Shown one piece after another: positions 6,877-16,636 of a stretch of 64,000 bases of DNA. The notes under the pieces were generated by a model. The model searched no databases, was not told the origin of the DNA, and saw nothing but the letters and a program-made list of their open reading frames with translations. The translations under genes were made by a program, and so were the position numbers. Numbering within the stretch: position 1 is the stretch's first letter; each line of letters begins with the position of its first letter. Source of the DNA: Aminobacter anthyllidis (GTDB taxonomy: Bacteria > Pseudomonadota > Alphaproteobacteria > Rhizobiales > Rhizobiaceae); the NCBI RefSeq assembly GCF_018555685.1, contig NZ_JAFLWW010000004.1:496001-560000 (forward strand), read 5' to 3'.

Positions 6877-7176
6877 ATGAAGATCGCAGTGATTGCAGCA
6901 TTGGCACTAGCAACCAGCTTCTCCGCCGCGTGGGCTCAGGATGTAATTATCACCCCTGAACGCGAGACCGTCATCCGCGAGTACATCAAGAAAAAGCCTC
7001 TCGCCTCTATCACTCTGCCAGGCGTGGAACTCAACGTCGGTACAGCGTTGCCGGAGACGGTTGAGGTTCACTCCATTGAAGGCGTCCCAGACGTCACATA
7101 CCAGTATGTCGTCATCGACAATAAGACAGTCCTCGTTGAGCCGGGGACTCGCAAAATCGTCAAGATTTACAACTGA
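6877..7176 (+). CDS. Secreted DUF1236 protein (99 aa)
   Basis: A signal peptide (MKIAVIAALALATSFSAAWA) is followed by a small domain: PERETVIREYIKKKP, GVELNVGTALPETVEVHSIEGVPD and the closing YQYVVIDNKTVLVEPGTRKIVKIYN. The Y-x-Y-V-V-x-D-x-x-T-V-L-V-E-P-x-T-R-K-I-V pattern defines DUF1236, a rhizobial periplasmic family of unknown function. AGGAG lies ten bases before the ATG. The gene ends at a perfect 11-bp stem-loop. The domain is shared with the C-terminus of the minus-strand protein at 1592-2236. Confidence 0.85.
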   Translation: MKIAVIAALALATSFSAAWAQDVIITPERETVIREYIKKKPLASITLPGVELNVGTALPETVEVHSIEGVPDVTYQYVVIDNKTVLVEPGTRKIVKIYN

Positions 7177-7183
7177 TGAAGGC

Positions 7184-7220
7184 GTTTCCGCTGCTGTCTG
7201 TTAGCGATGGCAGCGGAAAC
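7184..7220 (+). terminator. Hairpin after the DUF1236 gene
   Basis: GTTTCCGCTGC pairs perfectly with GCAGCGGAAAC across a 15-nt loop, starting eight bases after the stop codon. No U-tract follows, so it is terminator-like rather than canonical. Confidence 0.6.
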
Positions 7221-7344
7221 CGACTACTCCCAATTGGGTGCATTTCCCCAGCGGCGGGGCGGCGATTTTGCCCCGCATCGCTTCGGCTGGTGACACTCAG
7301 GCCCCGCACAGACAAGCGTTTCGCCAAATCAGTTGCAAATGTAA

Positions 7345-7524
7345 CTATCCTGTTTGGCCCAATTTTTCAAGCGGCACCTTTGCCGCCACCTCCCGCCCGA
7401 ACATCTGCAGCATCATGATGACGTGAGCGTCGGTCGATGCTGACACCGGACCATGAAGGCCAGAGAGAGCACCAGCGATGACCTTGACCGATGTGCCGGC
7501 CTCTACGCGGCCATGCACCCGCAT
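7345..7524 (-). pseudogene. C-terminal KOW-domain fragment of a NusG-like protein
   Basis: The minus-strand frame VEAGTSVKVIAGALSGLHGPV...MLQMFGREVAAKVPLEKLG has the KOW pattern of NusG/RfaH-like antiterminators (V-x-V-I-x-G-x-x-x-G-L-x-G, then a L-x-x-x-G-R-x-x-x-x-x-x-P-L-x-x-L strand). The roughly 100-residue N-terminal NGN domain is absent. The fragment begins where the MFS remnant on the other strand begins, so the two were joined by a rearrangement. Expression is unlikely. Confidence 0.5.
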
Positions 7525-7528
7525 CTCG

Positions 7529-8224
7529 TCGCGCGATCCCTTGCTGCCACTGATGTTCTTCCACAACCCGACCATCCGGCTCAGTGAGTTCTTGGCAATG
7601 TTCCACGGCGCGCTCTACGTTTCGCTTATGACCTTCGTGCCGGTCTATCTCGGTGTCGCTCGCGATGCTTCAGCTGCGGACATCGGTCTCATGTTGTTGC
7701 CGATGACGCTCGGCGTCGGCGTCGGCTCGATTGCGACCAGTCTGCTCGTCAGCCGCACCGGCCTGACGATGCTGTTCCCCTCGATCGCCTTGTCCGCTGG
7801 AACCGCGATCCTGGTCACGCTGGCATTTTGGATATCACATCTGTCCACCATTGCGGTCGTGCTTTGGTTCAGCGTCGTGGCGGCCGCCATGGGAACGGTT
7901 ATGGGCGTTGTGCAATTGACGGTCATGGCCGAAGCCGGTGGCAAGATGCTTGGGGTGGCTTCCGCGTCGGTCACGCTGTCACGCTCGATCGGTGCCGCCT
8001 GCGGAACTGCGCTGGGCGGCGTGATGATGTCTGCACTTCTCAGTGCCAACGGCCCGAAGACGGAGCAGAAACTCCAGGCTGGTCTGGCGGCCGTGCCCGG
8101 GTTTGCGCATGAGTATTTGCAGTCAGATTTCGACTGGGCCTTTCAGGGTGTATTCCTGACCATCGCCGCCTTCTGCGCCAGGGCTTGCGTTCTTGCCTGG
8201 CGGGTTCCCCGCAGAACGATCTGA
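7529..8224 (+). pseudogene. C-terminal half of an MFS (DHA2/EmrB-type) exporter
   Basis: Homology starts at about DPLLPLMFFHNPTIR, the linker entering the second half of 14-helix drug exporters. It continues through VYLGVARDASAADIGLMLLP, a VGSIATSLLVSRTG loop and several hydrophobic helices, to a basic C-terminus (VLAWRVPRRTI). Roughly 230 of about 480-500 residues remain, and the helices of the N-terminal half are absent. A GTG-type start further upstream is possible but has no homologous sequence. It abuts the antisense NusG fragment. Confidence 0.75.
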
Positions 8225-8696
8225 TACAGTGCCGGTCTGCTTGCTTCACCATGGCGTGCGCCCTGCCAAGAGCTTGTTCGCGACAAAATTGGGCGACGGC
8301 GATGCTGCATATGCGTCCTGCGCGTAGTCGAGGTAAGCTTCAGCAATCGGAAAATATCGAGCCGCCTCGACGAGCAACAACGCGATAGAGCGTCTCGAGC
8401 GCCGTCGCCCATCCAGTACCGCACCAAGCACCGCTAAATGCCCGCCAGCAGATTGGCGACCACAGTGATGCTCCGCCAGTTCTGAAAAAGGTACTCTGTC
8501 AGGCAAAAGGGTAGCTCGCTGGCCACCACGACTCAATTCACCGCCTTGTTCATGTCCAAACAGGCCAATGAGCCGCCGAGACGAATAAGGCTTCCCAACG
8601 CTTCTGCCTGCCACAGCTCGTCACGCTGCGCCTGCGTGTCAATGACCACGGAATTGGGACCCTGGTTTTTCGCGCAAAAGGGACCCCGGTATTGGG
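8225..8696. other. Gap with possible regulator debris
   Basis: No complete gene. A minus-strand stretch around 8246-8420 (SIALLLVEAARYFPIAEAY) faintly recalls the C-terminal helices of TetR regulators that often accompany MFS exporters, but there is no helix-turn-helix and the match is too short to call. Confidence 0.3.
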
Positions 8697-9893
8697 GTGT
8701 TGAAGGGCACGGCGTTGAGCGGCCAATTGCGCGACGTTCAATTGAAGGGCTCCGGTCCGACCCGGTTTTCCCGCAATGGCGATGGGCGCGCAGCGCTCGG
8801 ACCGATGATGCGCGAGTACATCGTCAGCGAAGCGATGCACGCACTCGGGATCCCAACTACGCGAACCCTATCGCTGGTTGCCACTGGCGAGCACGTCTAC
8901 CGCGAGACCAGGCTTCCCGGAGCGCTGATAGCGCGCGTTGCCGCCAGCCACATCCGCGTCGGCACGTTCCAGTACCTTGCCGTACGGGAAGACATCGACG
9001 GCCTGAGGGCGTTGGCGGACTACGCAATTGCGCGGCACTATCCGCATCTCACCGAAGTCCCCCGTCGCTACCTTGGGTTCCTCAATGCCGTTGTAGAAGC
9101 GCAGGCGAAGCTGGTGGCACAATGGATGCTGGTCGGCTTTATCCATGGCGTCCTCAATACCGACAACGTCGCAATTTCTGGCGAGACGATCGATTATGGT
9201 CCATGTGCGTTCATGGACGCCTATCATCCGGCGACTGTGTTCAGTTCCATCGACCATCAAGGCCGCTACGCGTTTGCAAACCAGCCCCGCATCACCGTCT
9301 GGAACCTGGCGCGACTGGCCGAAGCGCTGCTGCCCATTCTGGGAAGCGAAGCAGGCGGAGACGATGAAGGCTTTAAACAGGCGAAAGCGGTGATCGGATC
9401 GTTCCAGGCACGCTACGAGGCTGCGTTTCATGAAGGCATCCGCCACAAGATCGGGCTGTTTACCGAACAGCCGGGCGACCTTGATCTTGCTGCCGAACTG
9501 CTTGACCTGATGGCGCGCAACGGGGCGGATTTCACCCTTACATTTCGCGATCTCGCGCATGAGATCGGCGGCGCAGGCCGAGTCCGCAACCACTTCATCG
9601 ACCCTACTGCTTTCGATAGCTGGGCTTCGCGCTGGCGTGAACGGCTGGCTCGCGAGCCGGAGAATGCAGCCGACCGGCGTGCTCGGATGCGCAGGGTGAA
9701 CCCGAAGTACATAGCACGCAATCACCGTGTCGAAGCTGCCATCGCCGCCGCCACCGATGAAGGCGACTTTCGCCCTTTCCAGAGCTTGCTCGCCGTCCTG
9801 GCGCGCCCGTTCGACGAGCAGCCCGAGATGGAGGAATACGCGCAGCCACCAGCAGACGAAGAGCGCGTCCTCAATACATTCTGCGGTACGTAA
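8697..9893 (+). pseudogene. selO: N-terminally truncated SelO (YdiU) pseudokinase / AMPylase
   Basis: SelO enzymes transfer AMP to protein side chains. Visible here are RDVQLKGSGPTRFSRNGDGRAALG (nucleotide-binding lysine and loop, split at about residues 12-35), HGVLNTDN and IDYGP (metal and catalytic residues, about 151-171) and the conserved C-terminal VLNTFCGT, where Cys replaces the Sec of some homologues. At 398 residues it lacks about 90-100 N-terminal residues, including the usual QFGxxxPQLGDGRA block. A stop codon lies 54 bases upstream, and the sequence between shows no SelO similarity. The remaining frame is intact, so the truncation is recent or the fragment is retained. Confidence 0.8.
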
Positions 9894-10203
9894 TTGCGAC
9901 TACGGTACAGGTGCCGAATGAGATGGGTCGCTGTCTGATCGTTTAACCACGCATGGTTCGGCGAAAATGGGTTGGGGAGAGGAATGGCAGCTATTGCCGT
10001 CTGTGGGGGCGGAAGCCGTCTCTGGGATCGACGCGCTTTTCTGCCGGCAGCTATTGCACATCAGAGGCTCGAAGCCGGACTGTCTGCTGTCAGCCCCAAA
10101 CCGCCCGTGGGCATCGTCGGCGAAATTTGTGCGCCTCTCGCATTGGCTGACGCGACCCCGCCAGTGCTGTTGCATTGGCACCGCCTCAGATCGAAAATGC
10201 CTT
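9894..10203. other. Gap without recognisable gene
   Basis: About 310 bases between the SelO remnant and the acetyltransferase. The acetyltransferase frame is open through it but has no family-like residues or good start. The promoter of that gene should lie here. Confidence 0.4.
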
Positions 10204-10773
10204 ATGGAACCAGTCCTATTTCCTAAGCTCACGACACCAAGGCTCGTGCTCCGGGCGCCGAGTGAACGGGATATCCCAGCATGGTTTGCGCGCGCGACGG
10301 ATTTCGAGTCCGCCTCCCTTGCCGGCGATCCCGTTCCCGACGACATAAGTGCAGGCGCGCGATGGTTCGCCCGTTCGCGTCAGCAGTTCATTGACTGTAA
10401 GGCGATCAAGTGGTCCATAGACCAAGTAGGAATATCGGACGCGATCGGGACGATAACCCTGTCTTTCGGCGCAACCGACGCCCAGACAGCCGCATTGGGA
10501 TTTGTGCTTGCGCGTGCGCATTGGGGGCAGGGACTGGGCAGCGAGGCGGCGCGCGAAGTCCTCCGCTACGCCTTTGAAACTCTGACGCTTCAACAGGTGA
10601 CAGCCGAGGCGGTTGCGCGCAATTTCGCGTCGCTGCGGATTTTGGCCAAGCTCGGCTTCAAACATGTAGAAAGCTACATTGATGAGTCCGACGGCGAGCG
10701 CTGCGAGCGGTTTGCTCTCGACGGAGACATCGGAAAGGCACTCTTGTCGAGCAACACGATGCCAGCCTGCTAG
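10204..10773 (+). CDS. GNAT-family N-acetyltransferase (RimJ/RimL type)
   Basis: A 189-residue cytosolic acetyl-CoA-dependent transferase. LTTPRLVLRAPSERDIPAW is the usual opening of the RimJ/RimL subfamily. The central AALGFVLARAHWGQGLGSEAARE contains motif A (Q-x-x-G-x-G) that holds the acetyl-CoA pyrophosphate, split here as GFVLARAHWGQGLGSEA. RNFASLRILAKLGFKHVE is motif B. I start at MEPVLFPKL because the residues upstream lack similarity, though the frame continues 5'. The substrate (protein N-terminus, antibiotic or small amine) cannot be told. Confidence 0.82.
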   Translation: MEPVLFPKLTTPRLVLRAPSERDIPAWFARATDFESASLAGDPVPDDISAGARWFARSRQQFIDCKAIKWSIDQVGISDAIGTITLSFGATDAQTAALGFVLARAHWGQGLGSEAAREVLRYAFETLTLQQVTAEAVARNFASLRILAKLGFKHVESYIDESDGERCERFALDGDIGKALLSSNTMPAC

Positions 10774-11289
10774 GCTTTGATCCATCCGCCAACGGAGATT
10801 GTTTGTGCTGTTTGGATCCGCAAAGAGCTCGCGAAACGTGCACTTGCGGATGACTTCAGCCTAGCAGCTGACCTTGCCGGAACGAATCCGTTGCAAGATC
10901 GAGGAAAAGGATTCCCGTAGACTTCAAGTGGGGTGGAAACCCGACTGGCAGGTTTTGGATGGCTGATAAGCTGAAATGTCAGGGTACGACGCCGGTGAGG
11001 CGCTGCAATGCGGCAAACGCGGGCGGTGCCCACGTATGCTTACCGCCCGGACGTCCGTGAAATCCGTCGGCGCCGATTATCAAACAACCAATGCTTTGCT
11101 AAGCGCGCCCAACCACGCGCCCGGCGCACTCATTGATCGTCTCATGGCGGGTCTTATGGCGATAGGTCTGCACCTCATTTCTCCTTCTCGGGTTGAGGGA
11201 GCATCGACTGACCTCCCGTAACCTGATATCATCTCAATACCGGTTACATCCTTAGTAACCGGATAACACGCAGATAAGGGTTATGTTCC
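10774..11289. other. Gap with operator for the downstream regulator
   Basis: About 500 bases without a convincing gene. Its only clear structure is the palindrome at 11240-11262. Confidence 0.45.
11240..11262. promoter_or_regulatory. Perfect palindrome upstream of the CGNR gene
   Basis: CCGGTTAC-N7-GTAACCGG, an 8-bp perfect inverted repeat, ends 27 bases before the GTG of the CGNR zinc-finger gene. Position and symmetry suggest an autoregulatory operator for a dimeric DNA-binding protein. Confidence 0.6.
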
Positions 11290-11879
11290 GTGGCGAGCGC
11301 ACATACCAAATGGGTGCCAGAGCATTTCATCGGGGGGCATCCCGCCCTCGACCTTGCGAATGCGGTGTTCAACCGGCGAGTGCCCGAGCAGGATAACGAG
11401 CTGCTCAAATCCGCCCACGACATCGGAAATTGGCTTAACGCATTGGGACTAGCCGATGCTCGCCAGGCAAAAGCGATCGCCAGCATAACCGGCGATGCGT
11501 TGGTGGAAGGGTCCATGCGGTCCGGGAGGCGTCTGCCGAGGTCTTCGGGACCATCGCTGCAGGAAAGCCTCCTGCAGTGCAACCGCTGAGCTTCCTTTTC
11601 TCCGGGACAGCAACCGGGCTTGCCACTGGTTCCATCGAACCCAACGGCGCGCGACCGGAACTCACGCTGATTAAGCGGTGGCACTTTGACGCCGTCATCG
11701 CATTCCTGGCGGCCCTGTCGGTGGAAGCCTACTTCACCCTGCCGCGAGAAAGGCTGCGCTCCTGTCCACGCTGCGGCTGGCTTTTCCTGGACACATCACG
11801 AGGCGGCAAACGCCGCTGGTGCAGCATGCAAACCTGCGGAAATCGCGAAAAGGTTTCGCGCCACAGGGAGCATATCTAA
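11290..11879 (+). pseudogene. ABATE/CGNR zinc-finger regulator, frameshifted
   Basis: The first frame has the ABATE-type start (FIGGHPALDLANAVFNRRV). A second frame carries VREASAEVFGTIAAGKPP, a sensor-like middle and the C-terminal CGNR finger: RLRSCPRCGWLFLDTSRGGK, then RRWCSMQTCGNREKV. The four cysteines (CPRC and C-x4-C) and the CGNR motif are intact. Frame phase shows one base missing near 11509-11515, where the reading passes from LVEGS to HAVREA. Together the halves give about 196 residues, the family's normal length. These are predicted transcription regulators. A single sequencing error could also explain the shift. Confidence 0.75.
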
Positions 11880-12103
11880 AAGAACGGCTTCATGTCGCGG
11901 CGGAAACAAGGTCACTCACGCTTGGATGTCGTCTTCCAAAAACCTTACTTGGCGGAATAACCGCAAAGCGCGTAGTGCCAAGCTTGGTCTCCGGTCGATG
12001 AGCACCGTAGCTGCTGCCGTTCGCCCAAAAACTGACATCGGCAGCGGTCCCTAGGTGATTGTGGCAGGCGAGTCCGTCATGCCCGGCCCGGCGGTGCGCG
12101 ACT

Positions 12104-13747
12104 TCAGGGTTCGAGCCACACCTTCTCGAGCTGAATTTGGAGAAGCGGATGAGCATGATGGTCTTTGACCTTTGGGATGAAGTGGGCAAAGACCTTGCGC
12201 CAGTAGGGCTGGATGATCACCCCTGACCCTTGGAGGATCTTTTCGATGTCTTCCATGGCGTTGCGACGTTTGTCGACATCGGAAATCGAAAGCGCCTCGT
12301 TTAGTTTTGTATCGAACTCATCGTTGGCAAACCCGGTTTCGTTCCAGGCCTCACCGCTCCGATACGCGAGCGCAAGGATCTGGACGCCCAGAGGACGCAT
12401 CGTCCACCCGGTCAGCGAAAACGGAAACTTCGTCCAGTCATTCCAGAATGTGGAACTAGGCAGCACGGTTCGCTTGACCTTGAAGCCCGCTTCTCGTAAC
12501 TGCCCCGCGATCGCGTCGGCCGTCCCCCGATGCCAATCGTCATCGCTGCTGATCAGTTCATGTTCGAAATCCACCATGCCGGCTTCCTGCATCAGGGCCG
12601 CAGCCTTTTCGAGATTCCGCTCCAGCTTCGGCAAAGGGAAGTACTCGGGGTGAATTGGGCAGACATGATGGTTTTCGGCGACATTGCCGCGGCCGCTATA
12701 CCCAAGCGTCAGGACTGCAGCATTGTCGACGGCGAGTTGCATTGCGTTGCGCACGCGCTGATCGTCGTAGGGCTTGTTTCTCACATTGAACCGGGCAACA
12801 GCGGTCGCTGCGGTGGGAGCTTCGCTGCGGGCAAGCCCCATTGAATCCAGCACTTGAATCTGATCGCCGGTGGTTTCGAAATTGGCGTCGACTTCGCCTG
12901 CTTCGAATGCACTGGCGAGTGCATTGGGATCGGTGCCGTAGTCAATGAACTCGACGCCATCCAGGTAGGTTTCGCCGCCCCACCAGCCGTCCCGGCGTTT
13001 GTAGACGGCACGTACCGACGTTTCGAAGGAGACGAGTTCAAACGGCCCTGTCCCAATGGGGTGCGTCACCAGATCGGAACCCGTTTCCTCGTAACTGCGG
13101 TGGACGATGAGTGCGGGAAAATCGGCGAAGTTCGCAATCAGCGAGATGTCCGATTTCGACAAAGACAGCTTGACCGTATGATCGTCAACCCTGGCGATGG
13201 CGTCCGCTCGCGCTTTACCGGTTGCGGGATCGATAAGTGCGGCCATGCGCCCAGCCATCGAATTGCCCGGGGTCTTCTTGTCACACCAGCGATTGATGTT
13301 GAATATCGCATCCTCCGCTGTGAAGTCGTCTCCATTGTTCCATTTCACGCCTTTGCGCAGATGCAGCACGTACTGCGTCGCATCGTCGTTGACGTCCCAG
13401 CTTTCGAGAAGCATGGGCTCGAACGTGTAGTTGGCGGTGTATTTGACAAAGGGCTCGATAAACTGCCTGCCGAGATTGCCCATCTCGCCCCAGTCGAAAG
13501 TACGCGGATCCTTCAGTTCCTTGACGGGCATCGCAACCCTGAGCACGCCGCCCTTTTGCGGGGTTGCCGCCCGCGCAGGTACAGGCAGTGCCAGGCCCGC
13601 AAGTGCATAGGCGGTCGCAGCACTTAGTCCCATCGTGCTGGCGATGGTCAGAAACTCGCGCCGGTCCATGCCGCCGGCCTTGGCCATTCGGGCCATCTGC
13701 GCGACCGCGGCTGGTATCGGCTTTTCATCATGGTTGCGATTGCTCAT
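12104..13747 (-). CDS. Tat-exported family 5 (oligopeptide/dipeptide-type) solute-binding protein
   Basis: A 547-residue periplasmic binding protein of the DppA/OppA class. A twin-arginine signal ([11 protein letters not shown] followed by a hydrophobic stretch to PVPARA) lies about 30 residues in. The mature part shows the class markers [42 protein letters not shown] and the [14 protein letters not shown] helix. The start is fixed by AGGAGG seven bases upstream. It lies downstream of a hydratase and quinone oxidoreductase on the same strand (107-base gap). No permease or ATPase genes are nearby, so it must use a transporter encoded elsewhere or be a remnant. Confidence 0.88.
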   Translation of the reverse strand: MSNRNHDEKPIPAAVAQMARMAKAGGMDRREFLTIASTMGLSAATAYALAGLALPVPARAATPQKGGVLRVAMPVKELKDPRTFDWGEMGNLGRQFIEPFVKYTANYTFEPMLLESWDVNDDATQYVLHLRKGVKWNNGDDFTAEDAIFNINRWCDKKTPGNSMAGRMAALIDPATGKARADAIARVDDHTVKLSLSKSDISLIANFADFPALIVHRSYEETGSDLVTHPIGTGPFELVSFETSVRAVYKRRDGWWGGETYLDGVEFIDYGTDPNALASAFEAGEVDANFETTGDQIQVLDSMGLARSEAPTAATAVARFNVRNKPYDDQRVRNAMQLAVDNAAVLTLGYSGRGNVAENHHVCPIHPEYFPLPKLERNLEKAAALMQEAGMVDFEHELISSDDDWHRGTADAIAGQLREAGFKVKRTVLPSSTFWNDWTKFPFSLTGWTMRPLGVQILALAYRSGEAWNETGFANDEFDTKLNEALSISDVDKRRNAMEDIEKILQGSGVIIQPYWRKVFAHFIPKVKDHHAHPLLQIQLEKVWLEP

Positions 13748-13854
13748 TAGATCCTCCTCCCTGGGGGATGTCGGCGCCACGAAATCGTGGCGTTGCGCGA
13801 TTGTGGTGGCTGGTGAGTAGACAGTAGGGGCCGACCAAAAAGCTGGGGTGTACT

Positions 13855-14652
13855 TCAAAACGATGCCTTGATGCTTCCGTATGGTCCAAAATCCGCTTCA
13901 AAAAAGTCGCCGTCCGAGACGGTTACCGCTCTTGCGAACGCTCCAGACATGACAATGTCTCCCTTGCAAAGGCGCTCTCCGGCCTCGATCAGCGCGTTTG
14001 CAAGCCAAGCGACACAGGCGGCCGGATGGCCCATTCCGATTGCTGAAATGCCGGTTTCCTCCACGACGCCGTTGCGCGACAGCATCGCGCCGACCCAAGA
14101 GGTATCAATGTCGTGTGGACGGAAGCGCCGTTCGGAAAGGATTACCGCGGCGAAGGCGGAATTGTCGGCAACCGTGTCAGCGACAATTCGTGGCGGAGCC
14201 ATTCGATGGTCGACAAGTTCCAGGGCAGGGACCACAAAGTCCGTAGCCTGCAGCACCTCATCTAATGTCACGCCTGGCATATCGATGTCACGCCCCATGA
14301 CGAAGGCCAGTTCCATTTCGATATGTGGTTTCACGAACCGTGCAGCTGACATCGTGGAGCCGCTGTCGAAGACGGCGTCGCTCAGGATTCTTCCCCGGAT
14401 AGGTTCAGTCAGGGCGCATGCGATTTGGGTCGAGCGCCAAGTCAGACCGATCTTGTGGCCGGCGAAACGAATCCCCTGCTTCTGGCGAATGTGGTTAAGC
14501 AGGTTCTGGATGAGATATGCATCATCGAGCGTGAGATCTGGGTGTTCGCCACTGAGCGGTTGCATGCTCACCGCATCGCGTTCGGCACTCAGAATTGCTT
14601 CTGCTGCCTTGTGCATGTCAAGGCGTTGCGAGGTTGCGGGCGTTTCATGCAT
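13855..14652 (-). CDS. 2-keto-4-pentenoate hydratase / fumarylacetoacetase-fold decarboxylase-hydratase
   Basis: A 265-residue enzyme of the MhpD/HpaH/XylJ group, which hydrates 2-hydroxy-2,4-dienoates in meta-cleavage pathways. Seen are [26 protein letters not shown], the metal-site segment [18 protein letters not shown] (E-x-E), [11 protein letters not shown] and the closing [20 protein letters not shown]. Its first eight bases overlap the end of the quinone oxidoreductase gene, so the two are translationally coupled. The substrate is probably a ring-cleavage dienoate or a related keto acid; a decarboxylase role cannot be excluded. Confidence 0.85.
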   Translation of the reverse strand: MHETPATSQRLDMHKAAEAILSAERDAVSMQPLSGEHPDLTLDDAYLIQNLLNHIRQKQGIRFAGHKIGLTWRSTQIACALTEPIRGRILSDAVFDSGSTMSAARFVKPHIEMELAFVMGRDIDMPGVTLDEVLQATDFVVPALELVDHRMAPPRIVADTVADNSAFAAVILSERRFRPHDIDTSWVGAMLSRNGVVEETGISAIGMGHPAACVAWLANALIEAGERLCKGDIVMSGAFARAVTVSDGDFFEADFGPYGSIKASF

Positions 14653-15643
14653 CGAAGTGTCCAGCTATTTCAACAACGACCTTGCCAAGCGCCTGCCCAC
14701 TTTCGAGACGGCGGAAGGCATCGGGCAGCCTGTCCAGAGTGAAGCGTTCGGGATCGATCAATGGGCGAACCACCCCGTTTTCGACCAAGGTCGTCAGTTC
14801 GCGAAGGATCCGGCCATGCTCTTCCCTGCCGATACCTGAAAGCAGGGGGATCAGCATGAACACAACGTGGAGAGACAGCGCCTTGCCATGCATCGGCGAC
14901 AGATCGTGGGTGCTTCGCGCGGCCGTTGCGACAACGCGACCGAGCGGCGCGGCTGCCTGCAAGGAATGGTCAAGGCAGTTGCCGCCGACCGTATCGACGA
15001 CGACATGGAACCCATGCCCCGCAGTCAGCCTTTGGACGTAGTGCTGCACCGGTTCACTTGGATAGAGGATCGTGTCGTCGGCACCCAATTTGCGGGCTAC
15101 CGCTGCCTTTTCCGGTGAAGAGACGCTTGCTGCGACGCGTGCACCACGTGCTTTTGCCAACTGGATGGCGATATGGCCAACGCCGCCGCAGCCACCGTGC
15201 ACCAGGACATGGTCTGAAGCGCAAACGTCTGCGCGCGTTATGCAGTGCCATGCGGTGATCGATACCAAGGGCAGCGCCGCTGCCTCGACCATCAAAAGGT
15301 TTTTTGGCTTCGGCGCCAGCAGACGAGCATCGGCGGCGATGTATTCAGCGAAAGTTCCACCTAGGCCTTTCACGCCGCCGGCGCAGCCATATACCTCGTC
15401 GCCTGGCACCAAGTGGGTCACGCCTTCGCTTACGGCTTCCACGGTACCGGCAAGATCGGCGCCCAGCACCGCCGGCAAAGCAGGTCCGATAGGAAGTCCG
15501 TTCCGGATACGGACGTCGACCGGGTTCACGGACGCTGCCCGCACGCGCACCAGGACCTCTCCTGGGGCAGGTCGAGGTGTCTCAACCCTGGCAAGGTTGA
15601 CGTTATCCGGGCCTCCGAAAGCCCCCAAGACCATTGCACGCAT
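14645..15643 (-). CDS. Zinc-independent quinone oxidoreductase (MDR family, QOR/zeta-crystallin type)
   Basis: A 332-residue NADPH-dependent reductase of the medium-chain family. GFGGPDNVNLARVETP-like N-terminus, AASVNPVDVRIRNG, VLGADLAGTVEAV and the Rossmann motif VHGGCGGVGHIAIQLAKARGA (split around residues 147-167) are present. The structural- and catalytic-zinc cysteines of alcohol dehydrogenases are absent, as in QOR. It is the first gene of a minus-strand operon with the hydratase and the solute-binding protein and is transcribed away from a LysR gene 135 bases off, its likely regulator. It probably reduces an enone or quinone. Confidence 0.87.
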   Translation of the reverse strand: MRAMVLGAFGGPDNVNLARVETPRPAPGEVLVRVRAASVNPVDVRIRNGLPIGPALPAVLGADLAGTVEAVSEGVTHLVPGDEVYGCAGGVKGLGGTFAEYIAADARLLAPKPKNLLMVEAAALPLVSITAWHCITRADVCASDHVLVHGGCGGVGHIAIQLAKARGARVAASVSSPEKAAVARKLGADDTILYPSEPVQHYVQRLTAGHGFHVVVDTVGGNCLDHSLQAAAPLGRVVATAARSTHDLSPMHGKALSLHVVFMLIPLLSGIGREEHGRILRELTTLVENGVVRPLIDPERFTLDRLPDAFRRLESGQALGKVVVEIAGHFDA

Positions 15644-15778
15644 TCACGATTCCCAACACGTTTCGTCTTTTGGGACTGTGCCGTCAGCGCCGCATGAGAG
15701 GAAACGCATAAATCTAATGCTATCGATCTGGAACGCTTCTAGCTTATGGTTGCGCTTAGATGACACGCAGGGGCCGCA

Positions 15779-16636
15779 ATGAGATATCCCGATCTAGAGA
15801 TCGATCTTCTCCGGGCATTCACGACGGTCGCCGAAACAGGCAGCTTTACCGCCGCCGCTGATGTCGTCGGGCGATCGCAGTCCGCCGTCAGCCAAAAGAT
15901 CCTCCGGCTGGAGGACCTGTTGGGGCGACCGCTTTTCAAGAGGACAAGCCGGTCTCTTATCCTTACGGGCGAGGGGGAGCGCCTTCTTTCGGCGGCAAGG
16001 CGCATGCTCGAGTTCAACGACCTGGCGGTTCGCAATCTCGTCGATTCTGTTGACGTGGAACGGCTGCGTATCGGCATTTCGGAAGATTTCGTGCCACACC
16101 ATCTGCCCGCCTTGTTGTCGAAATTTGCCAGCTTGTGTCCCGCAGTGAGGCTCGAACTGATGACTGGCCTCAGTTGTAACCTCTTGGCGGCTTATGACGA
16201 GGACAGGCTGGACATCGTCATCGCGAAAAAAGATGGGCGCGCTCAGCGTGGCAGGGTCATCTGGCGTGAGCCGTTGATGTGGATCTCGTCCAACCAATAT
16301 GATCGCGATGCAAGCGAAGCGGTACCGCTGGTTCTCTTGCCAGCCCCTTGCACCTACCGCGGCGTGGCAATCAAGGCGCTCGATTCGGTTCGGCGCGATT
16401 GGTATGTGGCCTGCACGACCAACAGCTTGGCCGGCGCGCGCGCAGCCGTCGCCGGTGGTTTCGGGGTTACCGTGCTGGGGAGATCATTCGTTCAGGACGG
16501 AATGCAGGTCATCCGCCCCTCGGATCAGTGGCCTGCACTTCCGATGACCGAGATCGTGGTCATAGGTGAGGAGAAGAGCGAAGCGCGCATTGTCCAGCCT
16601 CTCCTTTCTTTCCTCACCGACAATCTTGCCCACTGA
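15779..16636 (+). CDS. LysR-family regulator divergent to the hydratase operon
   Basis: A 285-residue regulator. The helix-turn-helix is seen at LLRAFTTVAETGSFTAAADVVGRSQSAVSQKILRLEDLLG (residues about 10-50), with RTSRSLILTGEGERLL following. The C-terminal effector domain starts near LRIGISEDFVPHHLP. It is transcribed divergently from the quinone oxidoreductase operon, the standard LysR arrangement for inducible control of the neighbour and autorepression. Confidence 0.92.
   Translation: MRYPDLEIDLLRAFTTVAETGSFTAAADVVGRSQSAVSQKILRLEDLLGRPLFKRTSRSLILTGEGERLLSAARRMLEFNDLAVRNLVDSVDVERLRIGISEDFVPHHLPALLSKFASLCPAVRLELMTGLSCNLLAAYDEDRLDIVIAKKDGRAQRGRVIWREPLMWISSNQYDRDASEAVPLVLLPAPCTYRGVAIKALDSVRRDWYVACTTNSLAGARAAVAGGFGVTVLGRSFVQDGMQVIRPSDQWPALPMTEIVVIGEEKSEARIVQPLLSFLTDNLAH

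Noticed and set aside
8246-8614. Minus-strand frame with a TetR-like C-terminal stretch
   Set aside because: Only a short segment (SIALLLVEAARYFPIAEAY) looks family-like; there is no helix-turn-helix, good start or ribosome site, so it is mentioned only as possible debris.
10976-11221. 81-codon plus-strand frame in the gap before the CGNR gene
   Set aside because: No ribosome site, no motif and biased composition; not distinguishable from chance.
15644-15778. Possible LysR box (ATCTAA...TTAGAT) in the LysR/quinone reductase intergenic region
   Set aside because: The half-sites are 38 bases apart and cross other weak repeats, so no defined T-N11-A site could be supported.
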